A stretch of DNA of 64,000 nt, taken from assembly GCA_040766325.1 (NCBI GenBank), contig JAXGQR010000003.1, positions 62,001 through 126,000 of the forward strand. The letters run 5' to 3'. This document shows, piece after piece, positions 1 through 7,981 of the stretch. This DNA comes from Dehalobacterium sp040766325 (lineage in GTDB: Bacteria > Bacillota > Dehalobacteriia > Dehalobacteriales > Dehalobacteriaceae). The translations under genes were made by a program, and so were the position numbers. Positions within the stretch are counted from its first letter, which is position 1. Every line of letters begins with the position of its first letter. Under the pieces are notes generated by a model. That model was not told where the DNA came from and made no database searches. It worked only from the letters and a program-made list of their open reading frames with translations.

Positions 1-2704
1 TGTCCCAGCGCACTTCACCGCCTAAAGATTCTCCGGCAAAACGAAGAGGAATCATAACCCGTCCGTCAATGGAAACAGGCGGGACATCAAGAGTGATAGC
101 TGTGCCGTTACGATAACCTGTACTTCTCCCCACGTAAAGAATCACCGTGTTATTACCTAATTTCGCCGTGACTTTTTTTTCTGTGTGATGGTATTCGATA
201 GTGGCATCCATGGATTCGAACAATGCCCGGAAGGGAATCATCACTCGACCGTTTTTCAAATATGGGTAGGCGTCGGTAAATTCTACGTTTTTATCATTTA
301 CCAAAACTCGCGGACGTGCGGCAGTTCCTTTTAATTCTTCTGTTGTATAGGACCAATTCACTGACTTGATGCCGGTTCCGTTTGAATCCTTGGCTTTGTC
401 GGTAATATAAACAGTGTATTGTGTTGCAAATTTTAGATTGCTCTTTGGTTTCAATGTAATTGTACGGTTAGAGGAATTGTAGGTTACATCCGCCGGAACC
501 GTTACGCCGCTTTTGGTTTCTCTAAGATATACAGAAGAGCTGTCAATGGTATTGGCTCTCATGGCCTGGGAGAAAGTGGCTTTGATACTCTGCCCTACCG
601 ACACATTTTTTGCCCCGGAAGACGGTTGAAAATTCCCCACCGTCACATTTGCTTTCTCTGTGGTAAATACCCAGCTAGTAGAGGTCAAACGATTGCCATC
701 CTCGTCTCGAATACCGTTGGTCGCATAGACACGATATTCCGTATTGTACTCCAGATCGGATTGCGGCGTTAATGTCACCGTCCGATTGGAATTTGTCATA
801 GACAAGGTAGCTTTAATATTCGCAGAGCTTCCTACCTTCCGAAGATAAACCGTACTTCCGGTTACAGAAGAGGATCTAAGTCTTTGAGAGAATCTAATCT
901 TGATTTCCTTGTCAACAGGAAAACTATCCTCTCCCGGTTCCGGGTCCCGATCTCTTATATGCAAGTCATCCATACTAATTGTTTCAAAGGACCATTGCTC
1001 CGGAGCAATATAATTCCGATCTGAATCCCGTATGTCATCGGTGACATAGACGGTATAGGTTTGATCATAATCTAATACGTTTCTCGGGGTCAAGGTTACG
1101 ATTCTGGTAGAACTATTATAACTCACATCTGCCTTTATAGTAGTATTACTCCCGGATCGCTTCAAGTAGATGCTGTCGTCGTCAATGGAAGAAGCATTCA
1201 TCGCCCGAGAAAACTTAAAGCTCACCGTGCTCTCTACCGGTACGTTCTTAGCATTTGGTGCCGGATTCTTATTGGAAATCGTCACAGAATTGGAACTTCC
1301 CGTAGTAAAGCTCCAATCGGTGGCGGATACACTGTTCCCCGAAGAATCTTTTACTCCGCTGGTAACATAAACTCTGTAGGTGGTGGATTTTGCTAAGTCA
1401 GATCTAGGCTTAAGAGAAACGGTGCGCGTTGAACTATTATAGCTTACAGTAGCGGATATTTTTGTACTGGACCCGGAACGGGTAAGGTAAATATTAGTTC
1501 CATTGATCGTAGAAGAATTCATGGTTTTGGAAAATTTAAAGCTGACGGTGGCATTCACAGGGATATTTTTCCCCCCGGAAGCGGGATATTGATTCGAAAT
1601 GATAGGTAATGCCCCGGCTTCCGTAGTAAAGTTCCAGGAACTTGACCCCAAAGTCTTTCCAACCGTATCTTTAATCTTATTTCCAGCTATTGAAACCGTG
1701 TACTGAGTGTTATGCTCCAAGGATGATATTGGAACTACGGTTATCGTCCCCCGACCATCGCTGTTGGAGCTGCGGGGGATAATTGTTATCGGAATCGTAC
1801 TACTTCCTTTTTTCAGAGTAACTGCATTGCCGGTCACTGTATTAACATCTATAGGTTTACTTAAGGTTATTACAATATTTGTTGTTATCGGTACATTTTT
1901 GGCTCCGGATACAGGTACCCGGGCTACAATTGTAGGATTGCTAGAAGGAGCAACACCGGTGGTAAATGACCATGTGTCAGCGGAAACTCCGTTTCCTGCC
2001 AAATCTTTAAGTCCGCCTTCTTTTATATTCACGGTATATGTGGTGTTGTGGGAAAAGGGACTTCCCGGGGTCAAGGTAATCTTTCGTTGGTCACTGCTCA
2101 AACTAACGTTGGCAGATTTACCTGTTAAGTAAATATTAGAGGTTGTCACCGTGCTCGGGTCAATTTTTTCATTAAAGATAACCTCAACCACATCATTAAC
2201 TGATACATTTTGGGCACCGTCGGAGGGAGATTGGCTGCTGATTTTGGGTTTCGTTGTATCCACCGCACCAATTGCCAACGTAAAAGAAACCGTATCTAAT
2301 ATGGTTTTGTTGTTCCCTTTCAAACCATATAAGGCAAGTTCAATATCATAGTCTTTATTTGCAGATGAAAAGGTATAGGGAGCAAAAGTGATGGAACTCC
2401 CTAAAACATCCCTCTCAATGGACAGATTCCCCGTCCCAGGATCCTGAATAGCTAGGCTTAAACGATAACTATCGTAACCCGCAACATCAATATTCGCTCT
2501 TAAGGTATACTCCAAATTCTGTACAAAATCCTGATCAATGGTTTTCCCATTGATTTGATTTCTGTCATAAGAAGAACCATTGATCAAAACCTTAGAAATG
2601 GTGTTGGATCCTGCCGCCAGACTCCCTACTGACGTAAGAAAAAAAATACAGGCACAACACAAAACCAAAGCCCAAACCTTGCTGTGCTTCTTTTGTAAAA
2701 CCAT
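1..2704 (-). CDS. Secreted Ig-like (Big_5) repeat protein with copper amine oxidase N-domain, partial
   Basis: An open frame without a stop runs from an ATG at 2704 to the left edge, so the C-terminus is missing. A GGAGG sits 7 bases before the ATG. The N-terminus is a classic signal peptide: basic residues (QKKHSK), then a hydrophobic stretch ending near SLAAG. After about 130 residues come six repeats of roughly 100 residues, each opening with a P-x-x-G-A-K-N-V-like motif and closing with a W-S-F-T-T-like motif, as in SbsA Ig-like (Big_5) domains. The last visible part (about residues 790-900) contains RVLVNDK and GRVMIPFRAL, typical of the copper-amine-oxidase N-terminal domain that Clostridia reuse as a wall or S-layer-associated module. 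Role inferred: cell-surface or exported structural or adhesive protein. No enzymatic motif is visible. Confidence 0.85.
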   Translation of the reverse strand, partial: MVLQKKHSKVWALVLCCACIFFLTSVGSLAAGSNTISKVLINGSSYDRNQINGKTIDQDFVQNLEYTLRANIDVAGYDSYRLSLAIQDPGTGNLSIERDVLGSSITFAPYTFSSANKDYDIELALYGLKGNNKTILDTVSFTLAIGAVDTTKPKISSQSPSDGAQNVSVNDVVEVIFNEKIDPSTVTTSNIYLTGKSANVSLSSDQRKITLTPGSPFSHNTTYTVNIKEGGLKDLAGNGVSADTWSFTTGVAPSSNPTIVARVPVSGAKNVPITTNIVITLSKPIDVNTVTGNAVTLKKGSSTIPITIIPRSSNSDGRGTITVVPISSLEHNTQYTVSIAGNKIKDTVGKTLGSSSWNFTTEAGALPIISNQYPASGGKNIPVNATVSFKFSKTMNSSTINGTNIYLTRSGSSTKISATVSYNSSTRTVSLKPRSDLAKSTTYRVYVTSGVKDSSGNSVSATDWSFTTGSSNSVTISNKNPAPNAKNVPVESTVSFKFSRAMNASSIDDDSIYLKRSGSNTTIKADVSYNSSTRIVTLTPRNVLDYDQTYTVYVTDDIRDSDRNYIAPEQWSFETISMDDLHIRDRDPEPGEDSFPVDKEIKIRFSQRLRSSSVTGSTVYLRKVGSSANIKATLSMTNSNRTVTLTPQSDLEYNTEYRVYATNGIRDEDGNRLTSTSWVFTTEKANVTVGNFQPSSGAKNVSVGQSIKATFSQAMRANTIDSSSVYLRETKSGVTVPADVTYNSSNRTITLKPKSNLKFATQYTVYITDKAKDSNGTGIKSVNWSYTTEELKGTAARPRVLVNDKNVEFTDAYPYLKNGRVMIPFRALFESMDATIEYHHTEKKVTAKLGNNTVILYVGRSTGYRNGTAITLDVPPVSIDGRVMIPLRFAGESLGGEVRWD

Positions 2705-2808
2705 AATAAAGCCTCCTCTCAATAAATCGCTATTATGCGTTTATATCATAGACGAAATTTTAGACAAAAGGTTTCCAAAATGATTAAATGAGATAAATAA
2801 TCCAGTAA

Positions 2809-3345
2809 TTATTTACGCTGTTTACCAAATTGATTCAATAGATGTTGTTTCTCCAAAAGAAATAAGATTGGTGCTAAAAGAATTCCCCCAGCTATCCCTT
2901 GGGTAATATTGGGGATAACCCCTAATACCGCAACGGGAAATCCGTAAAGGAAGCTTTCAAAGACTAAATATCCTAAGACCATTACTAAACTACCCAGAAT
3001 CACTGCCATAGAAAAAACAACCATTTTCTTGCCTTGACTAAAATGGTGTTTAGCGAAAATTAAATAAACAAAACCCACAACCATGGCGTCTAAGCCCTTA
3101 ATGACCAAAGACACCGGTGCATAAATAACAAAGCCAGCTAATAGATCCGCCAATAGAGATCCTAAACCGGCAGCAACCGCTCCATAAAGAGGGCCCAGTA
3201 GAATTCCACAAAGATATACGACACTGTCCCCTATGTGAATATATCCTTTTGTTGGTGTAGGAATACGAATAGCCATAGTACCTACCACCACTATGGCAGC
3301 CATTAATGCGGAATTAACAAGCAGCTTGATCTTCGAAGAGTTCAC
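2809..3345 (-). CDS. ECF transporter S component (membrane vitamin-binding subunit)
   Basis: This is a hydrophobic protein of about 178 residues with five or six membrane segments. It carries the motifs of ECF-type S components: an early hydrophobic helix, then IPTPTKGYIHIGD, GPLYGAVAAGLGS and a YAPVSLVIKG stretch. It resembles the COG4720 / ECF-ribofla_trS group, which captures a vitamin and docks to a shared EcfAAT energy module. The substrate cannot be read from the sequence. The frame can be extended to an ATG at 3393, but the GTG at 3345 has GGGAGG 9 bases upstream and starts where the family normally starts, so I prefer it. No riboswitch is visible in front of it, and no EcfA or EcfT gene lies nearby. 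Confidence 0.75.
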   Translation of the reverse strand: MNSSKIKLLVNSALMAAIVVVGTMAIRIPTPTKGYIHIGDSVVYLCGILLGPLYGAVAAGLGSLLADLLAGFVIYAPVSLVIKGLDAMVVGFVYLIFAKHHFSQGKKMVVFSMAVILGSLVMVLGYLVFESFLYGFPVAVLGVIPNITQGIAGGILLAPILFLLEKQHLLNQFGKQRK

Positions 3346-3471
3346 GATGTCTTTCCTCCCATAGAAATAGAATAAACTGGACAGGATCCGCAAACAAAAC
3401 GGTTATCATCCTTGTCATCAATATTATAAAACAAATTTACAAAAGATAAAGAATATTTTGCTGTTTTATTC

Positions 3472-3500
3472 TTGACAAAATGAATATTTCATTATAGGAT
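3472..3500 (+). promoter_or_regulatory. Sigma-A-type promoter of the T-box/trpB2 transcript
   Basis: TTGACA at 3472-3477 and TAGGAT at 3495-3500 are separated by 17 bases. Transcription would start near 3507, just ahead of the T-box stem I. The box fit and placement make it the obvious promoter for the leader. Confidence 0.6.
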
Positions 3501-3552
3501 TGATATTAATCTAATTAACGAAATTCATTTTCAAAAAATATTTGTTAAACCA

Positions 3553-3810
3553 TTGATTGAGAGTAGTAGCATTTATACAGTTTATCTCCAGAGAGCTGCA
3601 AAGGGTGGGATTGCAGCGATAAATTTAATGTGAATGGACTCAAGAGGGCGATGCAGAAATTTTTTTAAAGTATGCGAGCCGGGAACTTCACCCGTTATCA
3701 AGGAAGCGTGTATGTTAGTACACGATATGAGTGGCGTATTTTACGCAATTTGGGTGGTACCGCAGAGATAATTGTCTTTGTCCTATATCTTAGGATAAAG
3801 GCTTTTTTTA
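3553..3810 (+). ncRNA. T-box riboswitch (predicted Trp specifier) upstream of trpB2
   Basis: The hallmarks of a T-box leader appear in order: a GAGAGTAGTA-like stem I start near 3558, an AGAGAGC motif near 3590, a specifier-loop sequence GTGAATGGACTC with TGG at 3635-3637, the conserved T-box TGGGTGGTACCGCAGA from 3751, and an intrinsic terminator. The spacing GAA-NNN-A around the specifier matches well-studied leaders, so the codon reads UGG (Trp). It would sense uncharged tRNA-Trp through codon-anticodon pairing and pairing of the UGGU bulge with the acceptor end. The tRNA-Trp in this window (30517-30592) has a G discriminator, which would give only a U-G wobble at the fourth bulge base. 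The downstream gene is a tryptophan synthase beta homologue, consistent with the Trp assignment. Confidence 0.9.
3773..3808 (+). terminator. T-box-controlled intrinsic terminator
   Basis: A stem TCTTTGTCCTA / TAGGATAAAGG with one G-U pair is followed by a run of seven T residues. It lies directly after the T-box antiterminator sequence and before the trpB2 ribosome binding site, so it is the regulated stop of the riboswitch. Confidence 0.85.
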
Positions 3811-3842
3811 TTATCAATTAAAAAAAGAAGGGAAGGATTAAA

Positions 3843-5213
3843 ATGGCCAAAATACCTTATAAAATTTATTTATCGGAAGAGGAGATGCCCAAAACATGGT
3901 ATAATTTGAAAGCCGTGATGAAAGAATTACCACCCCCTTTTATCAATCCTGTTACCTTAAAACCCTGTACCGCGGAAGAATTAAGCCAAGTTTTTTGCCA
4001 AGAATTGGTGGATCAAGAGTTGAACACCAGAGATCAATTTATCGACATTCCCGAAGAAGTGCACAATTTCTATAAAATGTATCGTCCCTCTCCCCTGGTT
4101 CGAGCCTATTGTTTAGAAGAAAAGATGGATACCCCGGCAGAAATCTATTATAAATTTGAGGGCACCAACACCTCCGGCTCCCACAAATTAAACTCCGCCG
4201 CAGCACAAGTTTACTACGCAAAGAAGCAAGGGCTGACATCCTTAACCACAGAAACAGGTGCCGGTCAATGGGGAACCGCTTTGGCCATGGCCAGTGCTTA
4301 TTACGATATGACATTAATGGTTTATATGGTAAAGGTTTCCGCAGAACAGAAACCTTATCGTAAAGCGGTGATCGAAACCTATGGCGGCCAAGTAATCCCT
4401 TCCCCTTCCGATACCACGGAAGTGGGCAGAAAAATCCTCGCCCAAAACCCCAATACCGGTGGTTCCCTAGGTTGTGCTATATCTGAAGCCCTGGAAACTT
4501 CTGCGAAGAAAGAAAATTGTCGTTACGTCTTAGGAAGTGTACTGGATCACGTCCTGCTTCATCAGTCCATTATTGGGTTAGAAACAAAAGCAGCATGTGA
4601 TAAATATGAAATTAAACCGGATATCCTCATCGGATGTGCCGGCGGCGGTTCAAATTTTGGCGGCTTGATTGCTCCCTTTTTGGGTGAGAAAATTGCCGGC
4701 AAAAACAATATGGAGATCATTGCTGTAGAACCGTCCTCCTGTCCTTCTTTAACTCGAGGCCGATATGCCTATGATTTTGGAGACACGGGACAAACAACAC
4801 CTTTAATGAAAATGTACACCTTAGGTTCCGGCTTTATCCCTTCCCCCAACCATGCTGGAGGTTTACGTTTCCACGGTATGAGTCCTATCGTCTCCAAGCT
4901 TTATGATGATGGCTATTTCAGTGCTCGTTCTGTGGAGCAAACCAAAGTCTTCGAAGCCGCTACCTATTTTGCCCGCTGCGAAGGTATACTCCCCGCACCG
5001 GAATCAGCTCACGCTTTAAAAGTGGCCATGGATGAAGCCATTAAATGTAAAGAAAGCGGTGAAAAGAAAACCATTCTTTTCGGACTAACGGGTACCGGTT
5101 ATTTCGATTTAGCTGCTTATATGAGCTATAACGACGGCACCATGGTAGACCACATACCCAGTGATGAAGAGCTGGAACAAGGCTTTGCTACCCTGCCTCA
5201 GGTGGAAGCTTAA
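3843..5213 (+). CDS. trpB: Tryptophan synthase beta chain-like protein TrpB2
   Basis: This PLP enzyme has 456 residues, the length of the TrpB2 (COG1350) branch rather than classical TrpB (about 400). The PLP lysine is K115 in the motif GSHKLNSA. The glycine-rich phosphate loop is CAGGGSNFGG, and TETGAGQWG and FGLTGTGYFD are also diagnostic. It condenses indole, and in some relatives phosphoserine, with serine to give tryptophan. TrpB2 proteins usually act without TrpA, and no trpA is present here. The start is the ATG with GGAAGG upstream. It lies 35 bases after the T-box terminator and has no co-transcribed partner, so it looks like a single-gene tryptophan salvage unit induced when tRNA-Trp is uncharged. 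Confidence 0.93.
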   Translation: MAKIPYKIYLSEEEMPKTWYNLKAVMKELPPPFINPVTLKPCTAEELSQVFCQELVDQELNTRDQFIDIPEEVHNFYKMYRPSPLVRAYCLEEKMDTPAEIYYKFEGTNTSGSHKLNSAAAQVYYAKKQGLTSLTTETGAGQWGTALAMASAYYDMTLMVYMVKVSAEQKPYRKAVIETYGGQVIPSPSDTTEVGRKILAQNPNTGGSLGCAISEALETSAKKENCRYVLGSVLDHVLLHQSIIGLETKAACDKYEIKPDILIGCAGGGSNFGGLIAPFLGEKIAGKNNMEIIAVEPSSCPSLTRGRYAYDFGDTGQTTPLMKMYTLGSGFIPSPNHAGGLRFHGMSPIVSKLYDDGYFSARSVEQTKVFEAATYFARCEGILPAPESAHALKVAMDEAIKCKESGEKKTILFGLTGTGYFDLAAYMSYNDGTMVDHIPSDEELEQGFATLPQVEA

Positions 5214-5333
5214 CAAATTAGGCTATAAGAAGACCGGTTATGGAAGTAGACCACTTATCATAATCGGTCTTTTTAATCCAAAAAAGCACCATGACACAAA
5301 AATTAATATTTGATTTCCCCATCCCATGTCCTA

Positions 5334-5342
5334 TGCTATAAT
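5334..5342 (+). promoter_or_regulatory. Extended -10 promoter of the EFR1 gene
   Basis: TGCTATAAT at 5334-5342 is a perfect extended -10 element (TGnTATAAT) placed about 90 bases before the ATG at 5435. The nearest -35-like box (TTGATT, 5310) is 21 bases away and too far for normal spacing. The extended -10 would therefore have to carry recognition. Confidence 0.5.
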
Positions 5343-5434
5343 AAAAAGGAGTATCAAAGCGAAATACGAGAAATATGAGCTTCCCTTTCATCTGAAATCG
5401 AACAACCGAAAACTGCAATGATTAGGAGGTAAAA

Positions 5435-6226
5435 ATGGATCATCAATTGAATGTGTTATATTTCAGCCCTACTGACACCACGGCTAAGACTGTCAAATCG
5501 ATCGCTTGTGGAATCAATGATACTTACAAAGAATACAACATCACCTTACCCCATAATCGGAATTCTCAGATTCTCTTTGAGGAAAATGATCTGGTTATAG
5601 TTGGAGTGCCTGTTTACGCAGGAAGGGTCCCTGCATTCTTAATCGATTATTTTAAAAAAATTAAAGGGAACAATACCCTCGCTGTATGCGTCGTAGTTTA
5701 TGGTAATCGGGATTACGATGATGCTTTATTAGAACTGAGAGACATACTTGAGATAAATGGTTTTATTGGGATCGCGGCCGGTGCATTCATTGGGGAGCAT
5801 TCCTATACCAACAAAGTTGGAACCGGGAGACCGGATCAGGCAGATCTGGAAATTGCACGTAAATTTGGCATGAAGATAAAAGAACTATTAACACAATTAA
5901 TAGATCAATGTGTAAACAATATACCTGTTCTATCGGTTAAAGGAAATTCACCCTATAAAGAAAGAGCCACTATGCCGCCGACGAAACCGGATACAAGTGA
6001 CCAGTGCATATCATGCGGCATATGTGCCGAGCATTGTCCAACAGGAGCTATTGACCCGAACGATTACAGCGAGGTGGATGCGTCAAAATGCATCAGATGC
6101 TGCAGTTGTGTGAAAAAATGTCCGGTAAACGCGAAAGCATACAATCATGAGCTTATCCAAAAATTTGCTCAATACTTGATTGATAAATTTAGCACTGTGA
6201 GACATGAACCTGAATTATTCATCTAA
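5435..6226 (+). CDS. EFR1 family flavodoxin/ferredoxin protein
   Basis: This is a two-part redox protein of 263 residues. Residues 1 to about 165 form a flavodoxin-like domain: the phosphate-binding loop is SPTDTTAKT (about 11-19) and a GVPVYAGRVP loop follows. Residues 188-232 carry two [4Fe-4S] motifs, CISCGICAEHCP and CIRCCSCVKKCP, each a CxxCxxCxxxCP cluster ligand set. The architecture is that of EFR1 ferrodoxins, cytoplasmic electron carriers common in anaerobic Clostridia. The partner is unknown. AGGAGG lies 7 bases before the ATG. It may form a short operon with the next two genes, although the 45-base gap leaves that open. Confidence 0.85.
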   Translation: MDHQLNVLYFSPTDTTAKTVKSIACGINDTYKEYNITLPHNRNSQILFEENDLVIVGVPVYAGRVPAFLIDYFKKIKGNNTLAVCVVVYGNRDYDDALLELRDILEINGFIGIAAGAFIGEHSYTNKVGTGRPDQADLEIARKFGMKIKELLTQLIDQCVNNIPVLSVKGNSPYKERATMPPTKPDTSDQCISCGICAEHCPTGAIDPNDYSEVDASKCIRCCSCVKKCPVNAKAYNHELIQKFAQYLIDKFSTVRHEPELFI

Positions 6227-6270
6227 GGTGCATCATATCTTAACTTCCATTGCATACAGGAGGGATGTTA

Positions 6271-6534
6271 TTGTATACGGTACCGGTAATCATGCTGTTC
6301 GCAGGAATTGGGCTTCTGATCTATGGATGGAAAACACCCCAATATGATGAGAGTAACCAATTAGCGTCCAAATCTAAGAAAACAATTAAAAAGGTTCCAT
6401 CGTCGAATTCTTTAAAGGTAATTGAATTATATAACCAAGGTTATTCATATGGCGAAATTTCCGATATGCTAAAAATAAATATTGCATCTGTACGACTGAT
6501 TGTAATGAGATATATAAAGGAGAACAAATCATGA
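6271..6534 (+). CDS. Small membrane-anchored HTH protein
   Basis: The frame gives 88 residues from a TTG at 6271, which lies 6 bases after AGGAGGG. An ATG at 6265 is too close to that site, and an upstream TTG at 6250 precedes it. One hydrophobic helix (about residues 3-20, LYTVPVIMLFAGIGLLIYGW) is followed by a basic linker and a C-terminal helix-turn-helix-like stretch, NQGYSYGEISDMLKINIASV. I do not recognise a named family. The look is of a membrane-tethered DNA-binding or sigma-like adaptor. Its stop codon overlaps the next ATG (ATGA), implying translational coupling to the MltG-like protein. Confidence 0.6.
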   Translation: MYTVPVIMLFAGIGLLIYGWKTPQYDESNQLASKSKKTIKKVPSSNSLKVIELYNQGYSYGEISDMLKINIASVRLIVMRYIKENKS

Positions 6535-6950
6535 AAATTTCCCGGAATTTTTTTCTAGGATTAGGTTCAGGATTAATTATCAGTTCCTTGATAATGTTTA
6601 GCATGATAGGGAGTGGAAACTGGCTCTCAGCAAAGGAAATGGAAAAATTTAAAGAAGAATATATATCCACCCAGCAGGAAATAACCCGTAATCAAAATTC
6701 TCAGAAAAATCCGGGTGAAACAGAGACTTCTGCTCCTCTGATGGTTTATTTTACCATCCCTAATGGAGCAGGTGCGGGAAAAATCGCAGATTTATTGGAG
6801 CAACAAGGTATCATCAATGATAAAAAAGTGTTTTTGAGCGCAGTGGAACAATTAGGTGCGGCCAATAAATTCCAAACAGGTACCTTTACCCTGAGCAAAG
6901 ATCAATCCGCATTAGAAATTATCAATATTCTCATAAAGTCTCCCCGATAA
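6531..6950 (+). CDS. MltG/YceG N-terminal-like (LysM-like) membrane protein
   Basis: The 139-residue protein has an N-terminal membrane helix (about 7-30) and an external domain whose core, FTIPNGAGAGKIADLLEQQG, followed by a F-Q-T-G-T-F-T-L motif, is the LysM-like N-terminal module of the endolytic transglycosylase MltG. The catalytic YceG domain is absent, since full MltG is about 340 residues. It therefore probably binds peptidoglycan or modulates it rather than cutting it (inference). It starts inside the stop codon of the upstream membrane-HTH gene. Short MltG-N proteins of this kind are common in sporulating Clostridia. Confidence 0.7.
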   Translation: MKISRNFFLGLGSGLIISSLIMFSMIGSGNWLSAKEMEKFKEEYISTQQEITRNQNSQKNPGETETSAPLMVYFTIPNGAGAGKIADLLEQQGIINDKKVFLSAVEQLGAANKFQTGTFTLSKDQSALEIINILIKSPR

Positions 6951-6953
6951 AAC

Positions 6954-7919
6954 TTAATCCCGGGCAAAATCCCTGGCTGTTATTAATCCATAAGCAGGTT
7001 CCGCTAATCTTACCCCACGATTGATGGCTCTGCCCATTACAGTCGCAGCCAGAGCACCAACAGCATCAGGCATTACTTCCACCTCTCCGGTAGCCATGGC
7101 AAAGATGGTGTCTCCATCTGCCATGGTATGCACCGGCTTGATAGCTCTGGCAAACCCATCATGTGCGATGGAGGCAATCTTATTGGCTTGGGTTTTGGTC
7201 AGTTTTGCATTGGTCACAATACAGCCCAGGGTTGTATTACCCCAAAACACATTAGCATTATCATCTTGTGCATACATTACTTCTTCGGTGTTGGCAAGCA
7301 TTGTGTGATCATCATTAAGAAGACCGGCAATTATTTTACCTGAATCCACATCAATTACATCCCCAAGGGCATTAACCGCCACGATTGCTGCGACTTGCAA
7401 TTCGCCGATTTGCAACCCGTAGGTACCCAACCCGCTTTTCATCATATGTTTCGTGCCAAGAAGTTTCCCTACTGTAGCGCCTGTACCGGCACCGACATTC
7501 CCTTCCGCAACAGGTCCGATCCCGGCATTTTGGCAGGCTTTGTAACCCATTTTCTTGTCAGGCCTGCGTTTGGGATCCCCCACGATCAAATCAAAAAGAG
7601 AGGCCCCGCACACAATGGGCACCACCCCTACCCCCACATCAAAGCCAACCCCTTTTTCTTCTAAATATGCCATGGCACCGGCACCGGCATCAAGCCCGTA
7701 AGCACTGCCGCCGGAAAGCATTACAGCATGAATTTGTTCTACCATATTGACGGGCTTTAATAGTTCTGTTTCCCTGGAGGCAGGAGCACCACCTCTTACA
7801 TCGACCCCGGCCCAGGCTCCTTTTTCACACAGGATCACCGTACAGCCGGTGCCTCCTTCAAAATCCTGGGCATGCCCTACTCTAACCCCTTTAATATCCG
7901 TAATCTTTATCTCTTTCAT
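6954..7919 (-). CDS. P1 family peptidase (DmpA-like, S58)
   Basis: The 321 residues match the DmpA / L-aminopeptidase D-esterase family (COG3191), whose members self-cleave into two chains and hydrolyse N-terminal residues of small peptides or amides. Visible family motifs are GVRVGHAQD, VDVRGGAPASRE, LSGGSAYGLDAG near residue 70, and GNVGAGTGATVGK around 145, followed by the NTTLGCIVTNA block near 230. The self-cleavage nucleophile would be expected downstream of the last of these by analogy; I did not pin it. GGAGG precedes the ATG. It reads in the same direction as the OPT transporter upstream (62-base gap), suggesting that peptide uptake and hydrolysis are linked. Confidence 0.87.
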   Translation of the reverse strand: MKEIKITDIKGVRVGHAQDFEGGTGCTVILCEKGAWAGVDVRGGAPASRETELLKPVNMVEQIHAVMLSGGSAYGLDAGAGAMAYLEEKGVGFDVGVGVVPIVCGASLFDLIVGDPKRRPDKKMGYKACQNAGIGPVAEGNVGAGTGATVGKLLGTKHMMKSGLGTYGLQIGELQVAAIVAVNALGDVIDVDSGKIIAGLLNDDHTMLANTEEVMYAQDDNANVFWGNTTLGCIVTNAKLTKTQANKIASIAHDGFARAIKPVHTMADGDTIFAMATGEVEVMPDAVGALAATVMGRAINRGVRLAEPAYGLITARDFARD

Positions 7920-7981
7920 CCCATTCCTCCTAATCTTGAAAAAACAGAAGTGCGTCTACGTCTTCCAATAGCACATAAGTT

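Noticed and set aside
1170..2351. Several plus-strand frames of 66-141 residues
   Set aside because: They lie opposite the repeat protein on the minus strand, lack ribosome binding sites, and their periodic appearance mirrors the repeats.
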